NCBI RefSeq assembly: GCF_006517435.1 | Contig: NZ_VHQG01000004.1 | Coordinates: 248,001-312,000 of the forward strand | Direction of reading: 5' to 3' | From: Schumannella soli | GTDB taxonomy: Bacteria; Actinomycetota; Actinomycetes; Actinomycetales; Microbacteriaceae | Length of the DNA stretch: 64,000 bases | Part shown: piece by piece, positions 48,707 to 56,628 of the stretch | Position numbering within the stretch: the stretch's first letter is position 1 | How the letters are laid out: every line of letters starts with the position of its first letter | Notes under the pieces: generated by a model | The model's input: only the letters and a program-made list of their open reading frames with translations | Told to the model about the DNA's origin: nothing | Database searches by the model: none | Made by a program: the position numbers and the translations under genes

Positions 48707-48733
48707 TTAGCAGTCGTTCAATGCGAGTGCCAG
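48707..48733 (-). promoter_or_regulatory. CIRCE element 2 upstream of groES
   Basis: TTAGCAGTC-n9-GAGTGCCAG matches the CIRCE inverted repeat with two arm differences and the exact spacer. It lies 18 nt from the first copy and also near the promoter of the divergent methyltransferase. Confidence 0.8.
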
Positions 48734-48786
48734 CGACGCGACACCCGGCGCAACCCGGCCGGCGCATCCGCGCATAGGGTTGCCGG

Positions 48787-49959
48787 ATGGACACGGCCGA
48801 GCTGCAGGAGCTGCTCACCCCCGAGAGCCTGGCCCTGCTCGACGAGCTCGACCTCGACGCGCTCGGCGACGCCGTGGCCGCCGTCTCGCGGCTGCGCGCG
48901 GCAGGCCACTCCCCTGCCCGTGTCGCCGCCGTGCTCTCGCAGGCGCGCCTGCGCCGCCGCGCCCGGGCGAAGTTCGGCGCCTTCGCCGACCGGATGCTGT
49001 TCACCGGCGCCGGTCTCGAGCAGTCGACGCGCCTCGCGGTCGCCTCGCTGCACGCGGGGCGATTCGCGGCCGCGGGTCTCGACCGCGTCGCCGACCTCGG
49101 CTGCGGGATCGGGGCGGATGCGCTCGCGCTCGCCGGCCTCGACCTGGCGGTGCTCGCCGTCGAGCGCGACGAGCCGACGGCGGCCCTCGCGGCCTACAAC
49201 CTGGCCCCGTTCCCCCGGGCGCGCGTCGAGTGCGCCGACGCCACCTCCGTCGACCTGAGCGAGGTGGATGCGGCCTGGCTCGACCCGGCCCGGCGCAGCG
49301 CGGGCCGCCGTCTCGACGACCCGGGCGACTGGGAGCCGTCGCTCGACTTCTGCTTCGACCTCGGCCGCCGCATCCCCGTCGGCATCAAGCTCGGGCCCGG
49401 CGTCGACCGCGGGCTGCTGCCGGAGGGCTTCGAGGCGCAGTGGATCTCGGCCGATCGGGAGGTCGTCGAGCTCGTGCTGTGGTCGGGTGTGCTGGCCCGC
49501 CCCGGCGTGGGCCGTGCGGCGCTCGTGCTCGGCGCGCACGGCGCCGCCGAGCTGGTCGCGGACGCCGACAGCGCGGACGCCGAGACGGGCGACCTCGGCG
49601 AGTGGATCTACGAACCCGACGGCGCCGTCATCCGCGCCCGCCTGATCGGCGACCTCGCGCGGCGACTCGACGGGCGGATGCTCGACGAGACGATCGCCTG
49701 GATCACCGCCGACGAGGCCGTCGACACCCCGTTCGCGCAGCGTTTCCGGGTCGTCGACGAGCTGCCGTTCGACGAGAAGAGACTCAAGCGGGAGCTGCGC
49801 GAGCGCGGAATCGGCACGCTCGAGATCAAGAAGCGCGGCGTCGACGTGGATCCCGCGCAGCTGCGCAAGCGACTCGCCCTGAGCGGGGCGGCCTCCGCGA
49901 CGCTGGTGCTGACGCGCCGCGCGGGCGCACGCGTGGCGCTGCTCGCCGAGCGCGCCTGA
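48787..49959 (+). CDS. SAM-dependent methyltransferase with THUMP-like C-terminal domain
   Basis: This 390-residue protein has an N-terminal helical part, a class I methyltransferase domain with SAM motif VADLGCGIGADALAL (about 101-115) and DPARRS at motif IV (about 160), then a THUMP-like region (about 320-390, FDEKRLKRELRERGIGTLEIKKRGVDVDP). It is probably an RNA methyltransferase; the substrate is unknown. ATG 48787 lies 6 nt after TAGGGT with no RBS, a leaderless pattern. It is divergent from groES, and CIRCE 2 lies 53 nt upstream. Confidence 0.88.
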   Translation: MDTAELQELLTPESLALLDELDLDALGDAVAAVSRLRAAGHSPARVAAVLSQARLRRRARAKFGAFADRMLFTGAGLEQSTRLAVASLHAGRFAAAGLDRVADLGCGIGADALALAGLDLAVLAVERDEPTAALAAYNLAPFPRARVECADATSVDLSEVDAAWLDPARRSAGRRLDDPGDWEPSLDFCFDLGRRIPVGIKLGPGVDRGLLPEGFEAQWISADREVVELVLWSGVLARPGVGRAALVLGAHGAAELVADADSADAETGDLGEWIYEPDGAVIRARLIGDLARRLDGRMLDETIAWITADEAVDTPFAQRFRVVDELPFDEKRLKRELRERGIGTLEIKKRGVDVDPAQLRKRLALSGAASATLVLTRRAGARVALLAERA

Positions 49960-50000
49960 CGCGGCGCGGCGCGGCGCATCCGGACCGGTGCCCGGAACGA

Positions 50001-50036
50001 CGAAGGGGGCCGGCTCATCCGAGCCGACCCCCTTCG
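50001..50036. terminator. bidirectional stem-loop terminator
   Basis: CGAAGGGGGCCGGCT (50001-50015) pairs with 50022-50036 with one C-A mismatch. It lies between the convergent methyltransferase and DUF4190 genes. Confidence 0.8.
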
Positions 50037-50045
50037 CGAACCGAC

Positions 50046-50525
50046 TCAGTAGTCGTAGTAGGCGCTGGTCGACGCCGCGGCGATGATCGCGATGATCCAG
50101 AAGATCACCGCGATGACGCCACCCGCGATGCCGATGTAGCCGAGGATCAGGCCGGCGAGAGCCAGGCCGCGGCCGCCCTCACCCGTGCGCTTGATCTGAC
50201 CGAGCGCGATGTGGCCGGTGATGACGGCGCCCAGCGAGACGACGAAGGCGAGCACGAGCGAGATGATCGCGAGCGTGTTCGTGCCCTGCGACTGCACGGG
50301 CTGGTAGCCGCCGTACTGCGAGCCGGGGGCGCTGTAGGTCTGCGGCGCGGCCTGGCCGTAGGGCTGGGCGGGCTGACCGTAGGGCTGCTGCTGCGGCTGC
50401 TGACCGTAGGGCTGCTGCCCGTACGGCTGCGCGGGCTGCTGGCCGTAGGGCTGCTGGGGCTGCTGCGGCTGGCCGTAGGGGTTGCCGCCGGCCGGCGACG
50501 CGGGAGGAGGAGGGATGTCGCTCAT
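50046..50525 (-). CDS. DUF4190 membrane protein with Pro/Gln/Tyr/Gly-rich head
   Basis: This 159-residue protein has an N-terminal about 80 residues of low-complexity repeats (units like QPYGQQP). Two hydrophobic segments follow around the conserved DUF4190 loop GHIALGQIKRTGEGGRGLALAGL, then a Tyr/Asp tail (AYYDY). It is probably a small membrane protein with an exposed flexible head. It is paralogous to the next gene, which lies upstream in the same direction but is separated by a hairpin. The function of DUF4190 proteins is unknown. Confidence 0.85.
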   Translation of the reverse strand: MSDIPPPPASPAGGNPYGQPQQPQQPYGQQPAQPYGQQPYGQQPQQQPYGQPAQPYGQAAPQTYSAPGSQYGGYQPVQSQGTNTLAIISLVLAFVVSLGAVITGHIALGQIKRTGEGGRGLALAGLILGYIGIAGGVIAVIFWIIAIIAAASTSAYYDY

Positions 50526-50560
50526 GCGAAGACTCTATTCATTGTGGGGCGGTGGCAGAC

Positions 50561-50594
50561 GACGATGCCCCGGCATCGGAGCCGGGGCATCGTC
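50561..50594 (-). terminator. stem-loop between the two DUF4190 genes
   Basis: A perfect 14-bp stem, GACGATGCCCCGGC (50561-50574) with 50581-50594, loop atcgga. It lies directly after the 50603-50893 gene and separates its transcript from that of its paralogue. Confidence 0.8.
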
Positions 50595-50602
50595 GCTGAG
50601 GT

Positions 50603-50893
50603 TCAGTAGCTGGTGTAGTTCCCGGCGCCCGAGGCGGCGAGCACGACGCCGAAGATGATCCACAGCACGCCGATCACGAGGCTGGCGATGCTGATGATGA
50701 GACCCGCGAGGGCCAGGCCGCGGCCGCCCTCACCGGTCTGCTTGATCTGGCCGAGGGCGATGATGCTGACGATCAGACCCGCCAGGCTGAAGACGAAGGC
50801 CAGGATCAGGCCGACGATCGCCAGCGTGTTGGTCTTCGCCGCCGGGGCCGGGGTGTATCCGGTGGGCTGGGCGGGAGGAGGGGTTGCGGTCAT
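50603..50893 (-). CDS. small DUF4190 membrane protein
   Basis: This 96-residue protein has a short Pro/Ala/Thr head, then two hydrophobic segments flanking IIALGQIKQTGEGGRGLALAGL, nearly identical to the loop in the downstream paralogue. It lacks that protein's long Gln/Tyr-rich head. AGGAGCC upstream of ATG 50893 supports the start. It is monocistronic by virtue of the hairpin after it. Function unknown. Confidence 0.85.
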   Translation of the reverse strand: MTATPPPAQPTGYTPAPAAKTNTLAIVGLILAFVFSLAGLIVSIIALGQIKQTGEGGRGLALAGLIISIASLVIGVLWIIFGVVLAASGAGNYTSY

Positions 50894-51032
50894 TTTCGGC
50901 TCCTAGATAGGTGAGTCGTCAGCGCATGACAGCCTGTCAAAGCCCTGAATGCGTGTCAACGCGCCAGACCGTGTATTTCGAGATGTGTTCAGCAGTTCGC
51001 CGGGGCCCGTTCGCCGGTCGACGCGCGGCGGG

Positions 51033-52145
51033 TCACACCGCCTGCACCTCGGTGACCGGCAGAGTCGAGTCGGCGGCGAAGTCGAGGGGCGACGGCGCCC
51101 GCCCCGCGGCGACGAGCTGAGCGCCGACGCTGGCGATCATCGCCCCGTTGTCGGTGCACAGCGAGAGCGGCGGGATGCGCAGCGCGACGCCCGCTGCCGC
51201 ACAGCGCTCTTCGGCGAGTCCGCGGATGCGGGCGTTCGCGACCACTCCCCCGCCGAGCAGCAGCCGCGGCACGCCGTGCTCGGCGCAGGCGTCGAGCGCC
51301 TTCGTGATCAGCACGTCGGCGACGGCCTCGCGGAACGACGCCGCCACATCCGCCGTCGGCACTTCGTCGCCGCGGTCGCGCGCGGCTTCGACCGTGCGCG
51401 CGACGGCGGTCTTGAGCCCCGAGAAGGAGAAGTCGAAGCGGTGGCGCTCGCGATCCTTCGGCGCCGTGAGCCCGCGGGGGAAGCGGATCGCGCGCGGATC
51501 GCCCGTCGCCGCGGCGCGGTCGATCTGCGGACCGCCCGGGTACTGCAGGCCGAGCAGCCGGGCGACCTTGTCGAAGGCCTCGCCGGCGGCGTCGTCGATC
51601 GTCTCGCCGAGCAGCTCGACGTCGTCGATGAGGTCGCGCACGAGCAGGAGGCTCGTGTGGCCGCCGCTCACCAGCAGCGCGATCGTCGGCAGCTCGAGCT
51701 CGCCGCGATCGTCGGAGACGGCGGGCGTGCCGGCGGTCGAGCCCGCCGCAGTGCCGACGGCGGCGGGCGGGCGCAGCAGGTCGGCCCCGACGTGCCCGAC
51801 CAGATGGTTCACGCCGTAGAGCGGCTTGCCCGTCGCCAGCGCGAGCCCCTTCGCGGCGCCGATGCCGACCATGAGCGCGCCGGCGAGTCCCGGTCCGCTC
51901 GTGACGGCGATCGCATCCAGCTCGTCGAGCGTCACGCCGGCTTCGGCGAGCGCCGCCTGCAGCGTCGGCTCGATCGCCTCGAGGTGCGCGCGCGCCGCGA
52001 CCTCCGGCACCACGCCGCCGTAGCGCGCGTGCTCGTCCATCGACGAGGCGATGACATTGGCGAGCAGAGTCCGGCCGCGCACGATGCCGACGCCGGTCTC
52101 GTCGCAGCTGGTCTCGATCCCGAGAACAAGCGGTTCGGCGGTCAC
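51033..52145 (-). CDS. tsaD: tRNA N6-threonylcarbamoyladenosine transferase TsaD
   Basis: TsaD transfers the threonylcarbamoyl group to A37 of ANN-decoding tRNAs. The 370-residue ASKHA protein has [14 protein letters not shown], the metal-binding HxxxH (H114, H118 in GVNHLVGHV), LVSGGHTSL, and [10 protein letters not shown] near the end. A loop around residues 125-150 ([15 protein letters not shown]) is a low-complexity insertion. GTG 52145 overlaps the rimI stop by 4 nt. It is the last gene of tsaB-rimI-tsaD. Confidence 0.96.
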   Translation of the reverse strand: MTAEPLVLGIETSCDETGVGIVRGRTLLANVIASSMDEHARYGGVVPEVAARAHLEAIEPTLQAALAEAGVTLDELDAIAVTSGPGLAGALMVGIGAAKGLALATGKPLYGVNHLVGHVGADLLRPPAAVGTAAGSTAGTPAVSDDRGELELPTIALLVSGGHTSLLLVRDLIDDVELLGETIDDAAGEAFDKVARLLGLQYPGGPQIDRAAATGDPRAIRFPRGLTAPKDRERHRFDFSFSGLKTAVARTVEAARDRGDEVPTADVAASFREAVADVLITKALDACAEHGVPRLLLGGGVVANARIRGLAEERCAAAGVALRIPPLSLCTDNGAMIASVGAQLVAAGRAPSPLDFAADSTLPVTEVQAV

Positions 52146-52786
52146 GGCGAGGCCTCCTCGGTCGGGTCGACGGCGAGCTGCTTGCGCATGATGACCGCGT
52201 CGATCGCGCCGCGGTAGTAGCGGGGGCGGATCGCGATCTGCTCGAATCCCTCGGCGGCGTAGAGCGACTGGGCGACGCTGTTGTCGATGCGCACCTCGAG
52301 CAGCACATCACTGAGTCCACGCCGCTCGGCCTCGGCGACGAGGCGGCGCAGCAGGTGCCGGCCGAGACCGGCGCCGCGCAGCTCGGCGACGACGGCGATG
52401 TTCTGCACGTCGCCCTGCTCGGCCGACGACGGGGCGGAGAGCCCGGCGTAGCCGACGATGTGGGAGGCCGAGGCGGATGCCGACCCTGACGGCGGGAGCG
52501 GCGGCACCGTGCCGACGACCTCGGCCCCGACGGGGCCCGCGCCGCCGGACCGGCCCGCGCCGGCGACGGCAGGCGGGCCGGCGACCTCCCGCGCCCCGTC
52601 GCGCTCGGCGACCAGATAGAAGGTGTGCGGCGAGGCGAGCTCGCTGCGCATCGCCTCGGTCGGCCACGGGTCGTCGGCGAAGACCTCGTGCTCGAGCGCC
52701 ATCAGCTCGTCGAGATCACCCGGCTCAGCCCGACGCACGTGCACGCCCGGCGGCGGGGATCCCGGGTCGGTCGCCGCGGCGTTCAC
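52142..52786 (-). CDS. rimI: ribosomal protein S18 alanine N-acetyltransferase-like GNAT protein
   Basis: This 214-residue GNAT-family protein lies between tsaB and tsaD, the standard position of rimI. The acetyl-CoA motif is [19 protein letters not shown], with the [16 protein letters not shown] element at the end. A Gly/Ala/Pro/Ser-rich insertion of about 45 residues (about 68-112) interrupts the domain compared with the usual about 150-residue RimI. GTG 52786 and the 3' end overlap both neighbours by 4 nt, so the three genes are translated together. Substrate assignment rests on position. Confidence 0.9.
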   Translation of the reverse strand: MNAAATDPGSPPPGVHVRRAEPGDLDELMALEHEVFADDPWPTEAMRSELASPHTFYLVAERDGAREVAGPPAVAGAGRSGGAGPVGAEVVGTVPPLPPSGSASASASHIVGYAGLSAPSSAEQGDVQNIAVVAELRGAGLGRHLLRRLVAEAERRGLSDVLLEVRIDNSVAQSLYAAEGFEQIAIRPRYYRGAIDAVIMRKQLAVDPTEEASP

Positions 52787-53478
52787 GCGGTGACCCGCTT
52801 CGGCCCGGCCGAGAGCGTGACGTCGGGCGGGCGCAGATAGAGGGGCTCGAGCGCGGGGCTCACGACGCCGCTCGCCCGCAGACGCTCGGCGAGCAGCCCG
52901 AGGGCTCCGGCAGGGATGACCGCGGCATCCACGCGCAGCGCGCCGGCGAGCTCAGCCCCGGGCGCGGTCAGCTCGGCGAACAGGCTCTCCGCGTCGTCGC
53001 CGCGCACGAGCTCGGGTCCGCGCAGGGCGACGGGGATGCGGGGCGCGGCGGGCGCGGCGGGCGAGGCCGACGAGGCGGTCGAGGTCGACAGCGACGCGGG
53101 AGCGGGCGCGGCGAAGGCGGTCCACGCGAGTTCCCGACGACGCGCGTCCGTCACCACGAGGACCGGGCCGTCGGCGTCGAGCGCGACGGCGGCGTGCGAG
53201 GGCACGCCGATCACCGGGACGCCCCGCCCGAGCGCGAAGACGCGGGCCGCGGCGATGCCGACGCGCAGCCCCGTGAACGGACCGGGGCCGAGCCCCGCGG
53301 CGACCGCATCCACCTCGCCCGCGGCGATGCCGGCCTCGGCGAGCGCGGCCGCGATGAGGGTGCCGACCTTCTCCGCGTGCGAGCGCGTGTCGGTCTCGAC
53401 GAGTTCGGCGACGACGCGGTCGGGTCCGTCGACGACGGCGACGCTCGTGCCCGCCGAGGTGTCGATGGCGAGCAGCAT
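52783..53478 (-). CDS. tsaB: t6A biosynthesis protein TsaB
   Basis: TsaB is the ASKHA-fold scaffold that pairs with TsaD and TsaE in t6A formation. The 231-residue protein starts MLLAIDTSAGTSVAVV and has GLGPGPFTGLRVGIA (about 62-76). A Ser/Ala/Pro insert lies near residues 125-147. ATG 53478 lies 6 nt after TACGCT with no RBS, so the tsaB-rimI-tsaD operon has its own leaderless promoter, needed because a DUF899 gene separates it from tsaE. The longer frame upstream is rejected. Confidence 0.94.
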   Translation of the reverse strand: MLLAIDTSAGTSVAVVDGPDRVVAELVETDTRSHAEKVGTLIAAALAEAGIAAGEVDAVAAGLGPGPFTGLRVGIAAARVFALGRGVPVIGVPSHAAVALDADGPVLVVTDARRRELAWTAFAAPAPASLSTSTASSASPAAPAAPRIPVALRGPELVRGDDAESLFAELTAPGAELAGALRVDAAVIPAGALGLLAERLRASGVVSPALEPLYLRPPDVTLSAGPKRVTA

Positions 53479-53517
53479 CCCTCGAGCGTACCGTTGACCG
53501 GTCTGCCCGGCCCGCGT

Positions 53518-53538
53518 AATGTGGACGGCGTTCACATT
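53518..53538. promoter_or_regulatory. 21-bp inverted repeat between tsaB and the DUF899 gene
   Basis: AATGTGGACG (53518-53527) and CGTTCACATT (53529-53538) form a 10-1-10 inverted repeat with one mismatch. It lies in the divergent promoter region, about 80 nt before the DUF899 start, and may be an operator. Confidence 0.5.
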
Positions 53539-53619
53539 GTCGTGACGCGCGACGCCCGGCCCGCTCGGAACCCCGCCCCGGACCGTGCCCGTGCAGCATC
53601 CGTTCGAGGAGGAACCGCC

Positions 53620-54360
53620 GTGACCGACGTCATCTCGCCCTTCGACGCCCCGCCCGGCGACCCCGTCGTCGTCAGCCGCGACGCCTGGCGCGAGGCGCGC
53701 ATCCGCCTGCTGGCGCTCGAGAAGGAGGCGACCCACGCGCGCGACCGGGCGCTGCGCGCCCTGCGGGAGCTGCCCTTCGAACTCGTCGAGACCGACTACC
53801 GCTTCCTCGGACCCGAGGGCGAGGTCGGGCTGATCGACCTCTTCGAGGGGCGACGTCAGCTCTTCGTGCACCACATGATGTGGCTCGACAGTGACGAGGC
53901 CTGCCCCAGCTGCTCGATGTTCTACGACAGCCTGGGCCGCCCCGAGCACTTCGCCGCCGCCGACACGTCCGTGCAGTTCGTCGCCAAGGCGCCCTTCGCC
54001 TCGATCGAGCGGATGCGGGAGCGACTCGGCTGGGAGCGGCCGATCTACGCCACGGTCGGCACCGCGTTCAGCGACGACTTCCAGGCCACGATCGACCCCG
54101 CGCGCGGCGTGACCGAATACAACTGGGCGCCGTTCGGGGTCGGCGGCGACACCGCGTTCGACATGCCCGTGCAGTCGACCTTCCTGCGCGACGGCGACCG
54201 GGTGCTGCACAAGTACTCGGCGTGCGCGCGAGGAACCGAGCTCACGCAGAATTACCACGCGCTGCTCGACGTGACCCCGCTCGGACGGCAGGACGCCCGC
54301 GGTTGGGTGCGGCACCGAGACCGCTACGGCGCCGAGCACTCGCACCGCCATCACCACTGA
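53620..54360 (+). CDS. DUF899 family (thioredoxin-like) protein
   Basis: This 246-residue protein matches DUF899: R-x-AWREARIRLLALEKEATHARD at the N-terminus, LPFELVETDYRFLGPEG, a thioredoxin-like CPSCS motif (about residue 91-95), then FVAKAPFASIERMRERLGW and the end QNYHALLDVTPLGRQ. GTG 53620 follows GAGGAGGA. The tail is His-rich (HSHRHHH) and may bind metal. The function is unknown. The gene is on the opposite strand to, and in the middle of, the conserved tsaE/tsaB gene order, and is followed by four 16-bp repeats. Confidence 0.9.
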   Translation: MTDVISPFDAPPGDPVVVSRDAWREARIRLLALEKEATHARDRALRALRELPFELVETDYRFLGPEGEVGLIDLFEGRRQLFVHHMMWLDSDEACPSCSMFYDSLGRPEHFAAADTSVQFVAKAPFASIERMRERLGWERPIYATVGTAFSDDFQATIDPARGVTEYNWAPFGVGGDTAFDMPVQSTFLRDGDRVLHKYSACARGTELTQNYHALLDVTPLGRQDARGWVRHRDRYGAEHSHRHHH

Positions 54361-54364
54361 GGCG

Positions 54365-54428
54365 TCGCCGATGCAGGGCGTCTCCGATCCAGGGCGTCTC
54401 CGATCCAGGGCGGCGCCGATGCAGGGCG
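54365..54428. repeat. four tandem 16-bp repeats
   Basis: Units of 16 nt (tctccgatccagggcg and variants with gcgccgatgc) start at 54365, 54381, 54397 and 54413, directly after the DUF899 stop. Units 2 and 3 are identical. It is a small minisatellite, perhaps a mark of the rearrangement that placed the DUF899 gene here. Confidence 0.85.
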
Positions 54429-54490
54429 GCGCCGCGCCCCGCGCCGAGCGCGCCGTCTCCGGCGCGCAGCAGGACCGCGACCCGGGTCGG

Positions 54491-54994
54491 TCAGTCGAGC
54501 GGCGGCAGCTCGACCCAGCGCGGCCCGACGCCCTCGACCACGACGTGCCGGGGCTCCTCTTCGGCATCCACCTCGTCGCCCGGTCCGAGCGCGGCATCCG
54601 CTGCCGCGCCGGTGCGCCGCTCGATCGCGATGCGCAGCCACGACGCGCTGACGCCGTCGAGCTTGCCCGCGCCCCACTCGACGACGGTGATCGATCCGGC
54701 CCAGTCGATGTCGAGATCGTCGAGCTCGAGCGCAGTCGCCAGCCGGTAGGCGTCGACGTGCACGAGCGGGACGCCGCCGGCGGTGGGATGCGTCCGCGCG
54801 AGCACGAAGGTCGGGCTCGTGACCGCGCCGCGCACGCCGAGCCCCTCGCCGATGCCCCGGGTCAGCGTCGTCTTGCCCGCGCCGAGCTCGCCGTCGAGCT
54901 GGATGAGATCACCCGCGCGCAGGTGCGCGGCGAGACGGATGCCGAGCTGCTCCATCGCGGAGGTGTCGGGGATCGTGAGCTCGAGCGCGGTCAC
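54491..54994 (-). CDS. tsaE: tRNA threonylcarbamoyl biosynthesis ATPase TsaE
   Basis: TsaE is the P-loop ATPase that drives multiple turnovers of t6A synthesis. This 167-residue protein has Walker A GELGAGKTT, SPTFVLARTH and HVDAYRL followed by the acidic segment. GTG 54994 overlaps the alr stop by 4 nt; the longer open frame is not supported. A C-terminal acidic extension (DEVDAEEEPR) is present. The usual neighbour tsaB is displaced 1 kb downstream by the DUF899 gene. Confidence 0.93.
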   Translation of the reverse strand: MTALELTIPDTSAMEQLGIRLAAHLRAGDLIQLDGELGAGKTTLTRGIGEGLGVRGAVTSPTFVLARTHPTAGGVPLVHVDAYRLATALELDDLDIDWAGSITVVEWGAGKLDGVSASWLRIAIERRTGAAADAALGPGDEVDAEEEPRHVVVEGVGPRWVELPPLD

Positions 54995-56223
54995 GCGAGG
55001 CCACCCGCCGCCGCGGCCGGCGGCGTCGCCCGCGCCGCCTGCGCCGGCTGCGGCGCGCCGACGACCGTGCGCGCGGCACGTCCGCCGACGCGCGTGACGA
55101 TCTCGTAGTCGATCGTGCCCGCGGCATCCGCCCAGTCCTCGGCGCTCGGCGCGCCCGTCGCCGGATCGCCCCACAGCACGGCGCGGTCGCCGACCGCGAC
55201 CGGGGCATCGCCCACGTCGACGACGAACTGGTCCATGGCGATCCGGCCGACGACGGGATGCCGCACGCCGTCGATCGCGACGCTCGCCCCGCCCGAGGCG
55301 GAGCGCGGCACGCCGTCGGCGTAGCCGAGCGGCACGAGCGCGAGCGTCGTCGGCGCGGCGGTGCGGTGGATGTAGCCGTACGAGACGCCCTCTCCCGCGG
55401 GCACGCGCTTGACGTGCGCGATCCCGGCGCTGACCTCCATGACCGGCCGCAGCCCGAGCACGTCGACCGGAACCCGCGGATCGGGGCTGAGGCCGTAGCT
55501 CGCGATGCCGATCCGCACCAGGTCGAGGCGGGTCGCCGGCAGCGCGATCGCGGCGGCGCTCGCGGCCAGGTGACGCAGCTCGGGATGCACCCCGGCTTCG
55601 GCGAGCGCCGCGACGGCGAGCTCGAAGCGGGCGAGCTGAGCGAGATCCTCCTCCGGTGAGGTGCCGGAGAGGTGGCTGAAGACGCCGCGCACGCGCAGCC
55701 CCGCGTCGCGCTGCAGCTCGGCGACGCGGGCGATGACCGCGGGGGCGTCGTCGGCCTGGATGCCGTTGCGGCTCAGCCCGGTGTCGAACTTGAGGTGCAC
55801 GGTCGCCCCGGCGGCCGCCGCGCGCTCCAGCTGGTCGAGCGAGCTCACCCCGACATCCACCCCGGCCTCGGCCGCCGGGCCGAAGTCAGTGTCCGGGCCG
55901 TGCAGCCAGGCCAGCAGCGGGGCGCGGATGCCGGCGGCGCGCAGGGCGAGCGCCTCGTCGAGGTCGGCGGTGCCCAGCCAGTCGGCGCCGCCGCCGAGGG
56001 CGGCACGCGCCGCGACGAGCGCGCCGTGGCCGTACGCGTCCGCCTTGACGACGACCATCGTGAGGGCGGGCGCGACGAGCGGCTTCAGGGTCGCGACGTT
56101 GTGGCGCAGCGCCTCCGCGTCGATGCGGATCTCGCGCAGCGGGCGCGCGGTCGCGGCGCTCATCCGGTCGGCGCTCATCTCCTCGGCGCTCATCCGGTCG
56201 CCGCTCGTCTCCTCGGCGCTCAT
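54991..56223 (-). CDS. alr: alanine racemase
   Basis: Alr makes D-alanine for peptidoglycan with PLP. In this 410-residue frame the PLP lysine is Lys60 in [12 protein letters not shown]. Other features are [20 protein letters not shown] and the Tyr-containing [11 protein letters not shown]. The start is uncertain: a tandem 30-bp repeat supplies in-frame ATGs at 56223, 56193 and 56163, with the first two units each containing GAGGAG. The conserved sequence begins only after the third ([16 protein letters not shown]), so 56163 may be the main start. It is coupled to acpS by an ATGA overlap and to tsaE by GTGA. Confidence 0.94.
   Translation of the reverse strand: MSAEETSGDRMSAEEMSADRMSAATARPLREIRIDAEALRHNVATLKPLVAPALTMVVVKADAYGHGALVAARAALGGGADWLGTADLDEALALRAAGIRAPLLAWLHGPDTDFGPAAEAGVDVGVSSLDQLERAAAAGATVHLKFDTGLSRNGIQADDAPAVIARVAELQRDAGLRVRGVFSHLSGTSPEEDLAQLARFELAVAALAEAGVHPELRHLAASAAAIALPATRLDLVRIGIASYGLSPDPRVPVDVLGLRPVMEVSAGIAHVKRVPAGEGVSYGYIHRTAAPTTLALVPLGYADGVPRSASGGASVAIDGVRHPVVGRIAMDQFVVDVGDAPVAVGDRAVLWGDPATGAPSAEDWADAAGTIDYEIVTRVGGRAARTVVGAPQPAQAARATPPAAAAGGLA
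56164..56223 (-). repeat. tandem 30-bp repeat carrying RBS-like and start codons at alr
   Basis: Two 30-nt units (56223-56194 and 56193-56164) encode [10 protein letters not shown] and [10 protein letters not shown], followed by a partial third MSA. Each full unit has GAGGAG located upstream of the next ATG, though at long spacing. Confidence 0.85.
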
Positions 56224-56582
56224 CGCGCATCGCCTTTCTCGGCGACGACCATGGCGATCGCGACCCCCGCGTCGTGCGAGAGCGAGAGGTGCAGCCGGGT
56301 CACGCCGAGGTCGTCGGCGATCGCCTTCGCGGCGCCGCCGAGCGTGATCTCGGGCGATCCGTGCTCGTCCGAGCTGACGATCATGTCGTGCCAGCGGATG
56401 CCGGTCGAGCGCCCGAGCGCCTTCATCACGGCCTCTTTCGCGGCGAATCGCGCGGCGAGCGAGCGCAGCGGACGGTCGCGTTCGCTCTCAGCGAACAGGC
56501 GCTCGGCCAGCTTCGGCGTGCGCGAGACCGCGCGCTCGAACCGCGCCAGATCGACGACATCGGCCCCGATGCCGACGATCAT
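56220..56582 (-). CDS. acpS: holo-[acyl-carrier-protein] synthase
   Basis: AcpS transfers 4'-phosphopantetheine from CoA to apo-ACP. The 120-residue protein starts [16 protein letters not shown], with magnesium ligands D8 and E50 ([11 protein letters not shown]), and ends with [17 protein letters not shown], typical of the family. ATG 56582 is chosen by family alignment; the frame is open further upstream. There is no strong RBS. It is 46 nt after glmS and overlaps alr by 4 nt. Confidence 0.95.
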   Translation of the reverse strand: MIVGIGADVVDLARFERAVSRTPKLAERLFAESERDRPLRSLAARFAAKEAVMKALGRSTGIRWHDMIVSSDEHGSPEITLGGAAKAIADDLGVTRLHLSLSHDAGVAIAMVVAEKGDAR

Positions 56583-56628
56583 CGCCGCACGCCGATCCGC
56601 GCATGCACCTCGCTCATCACCGCCCGGT

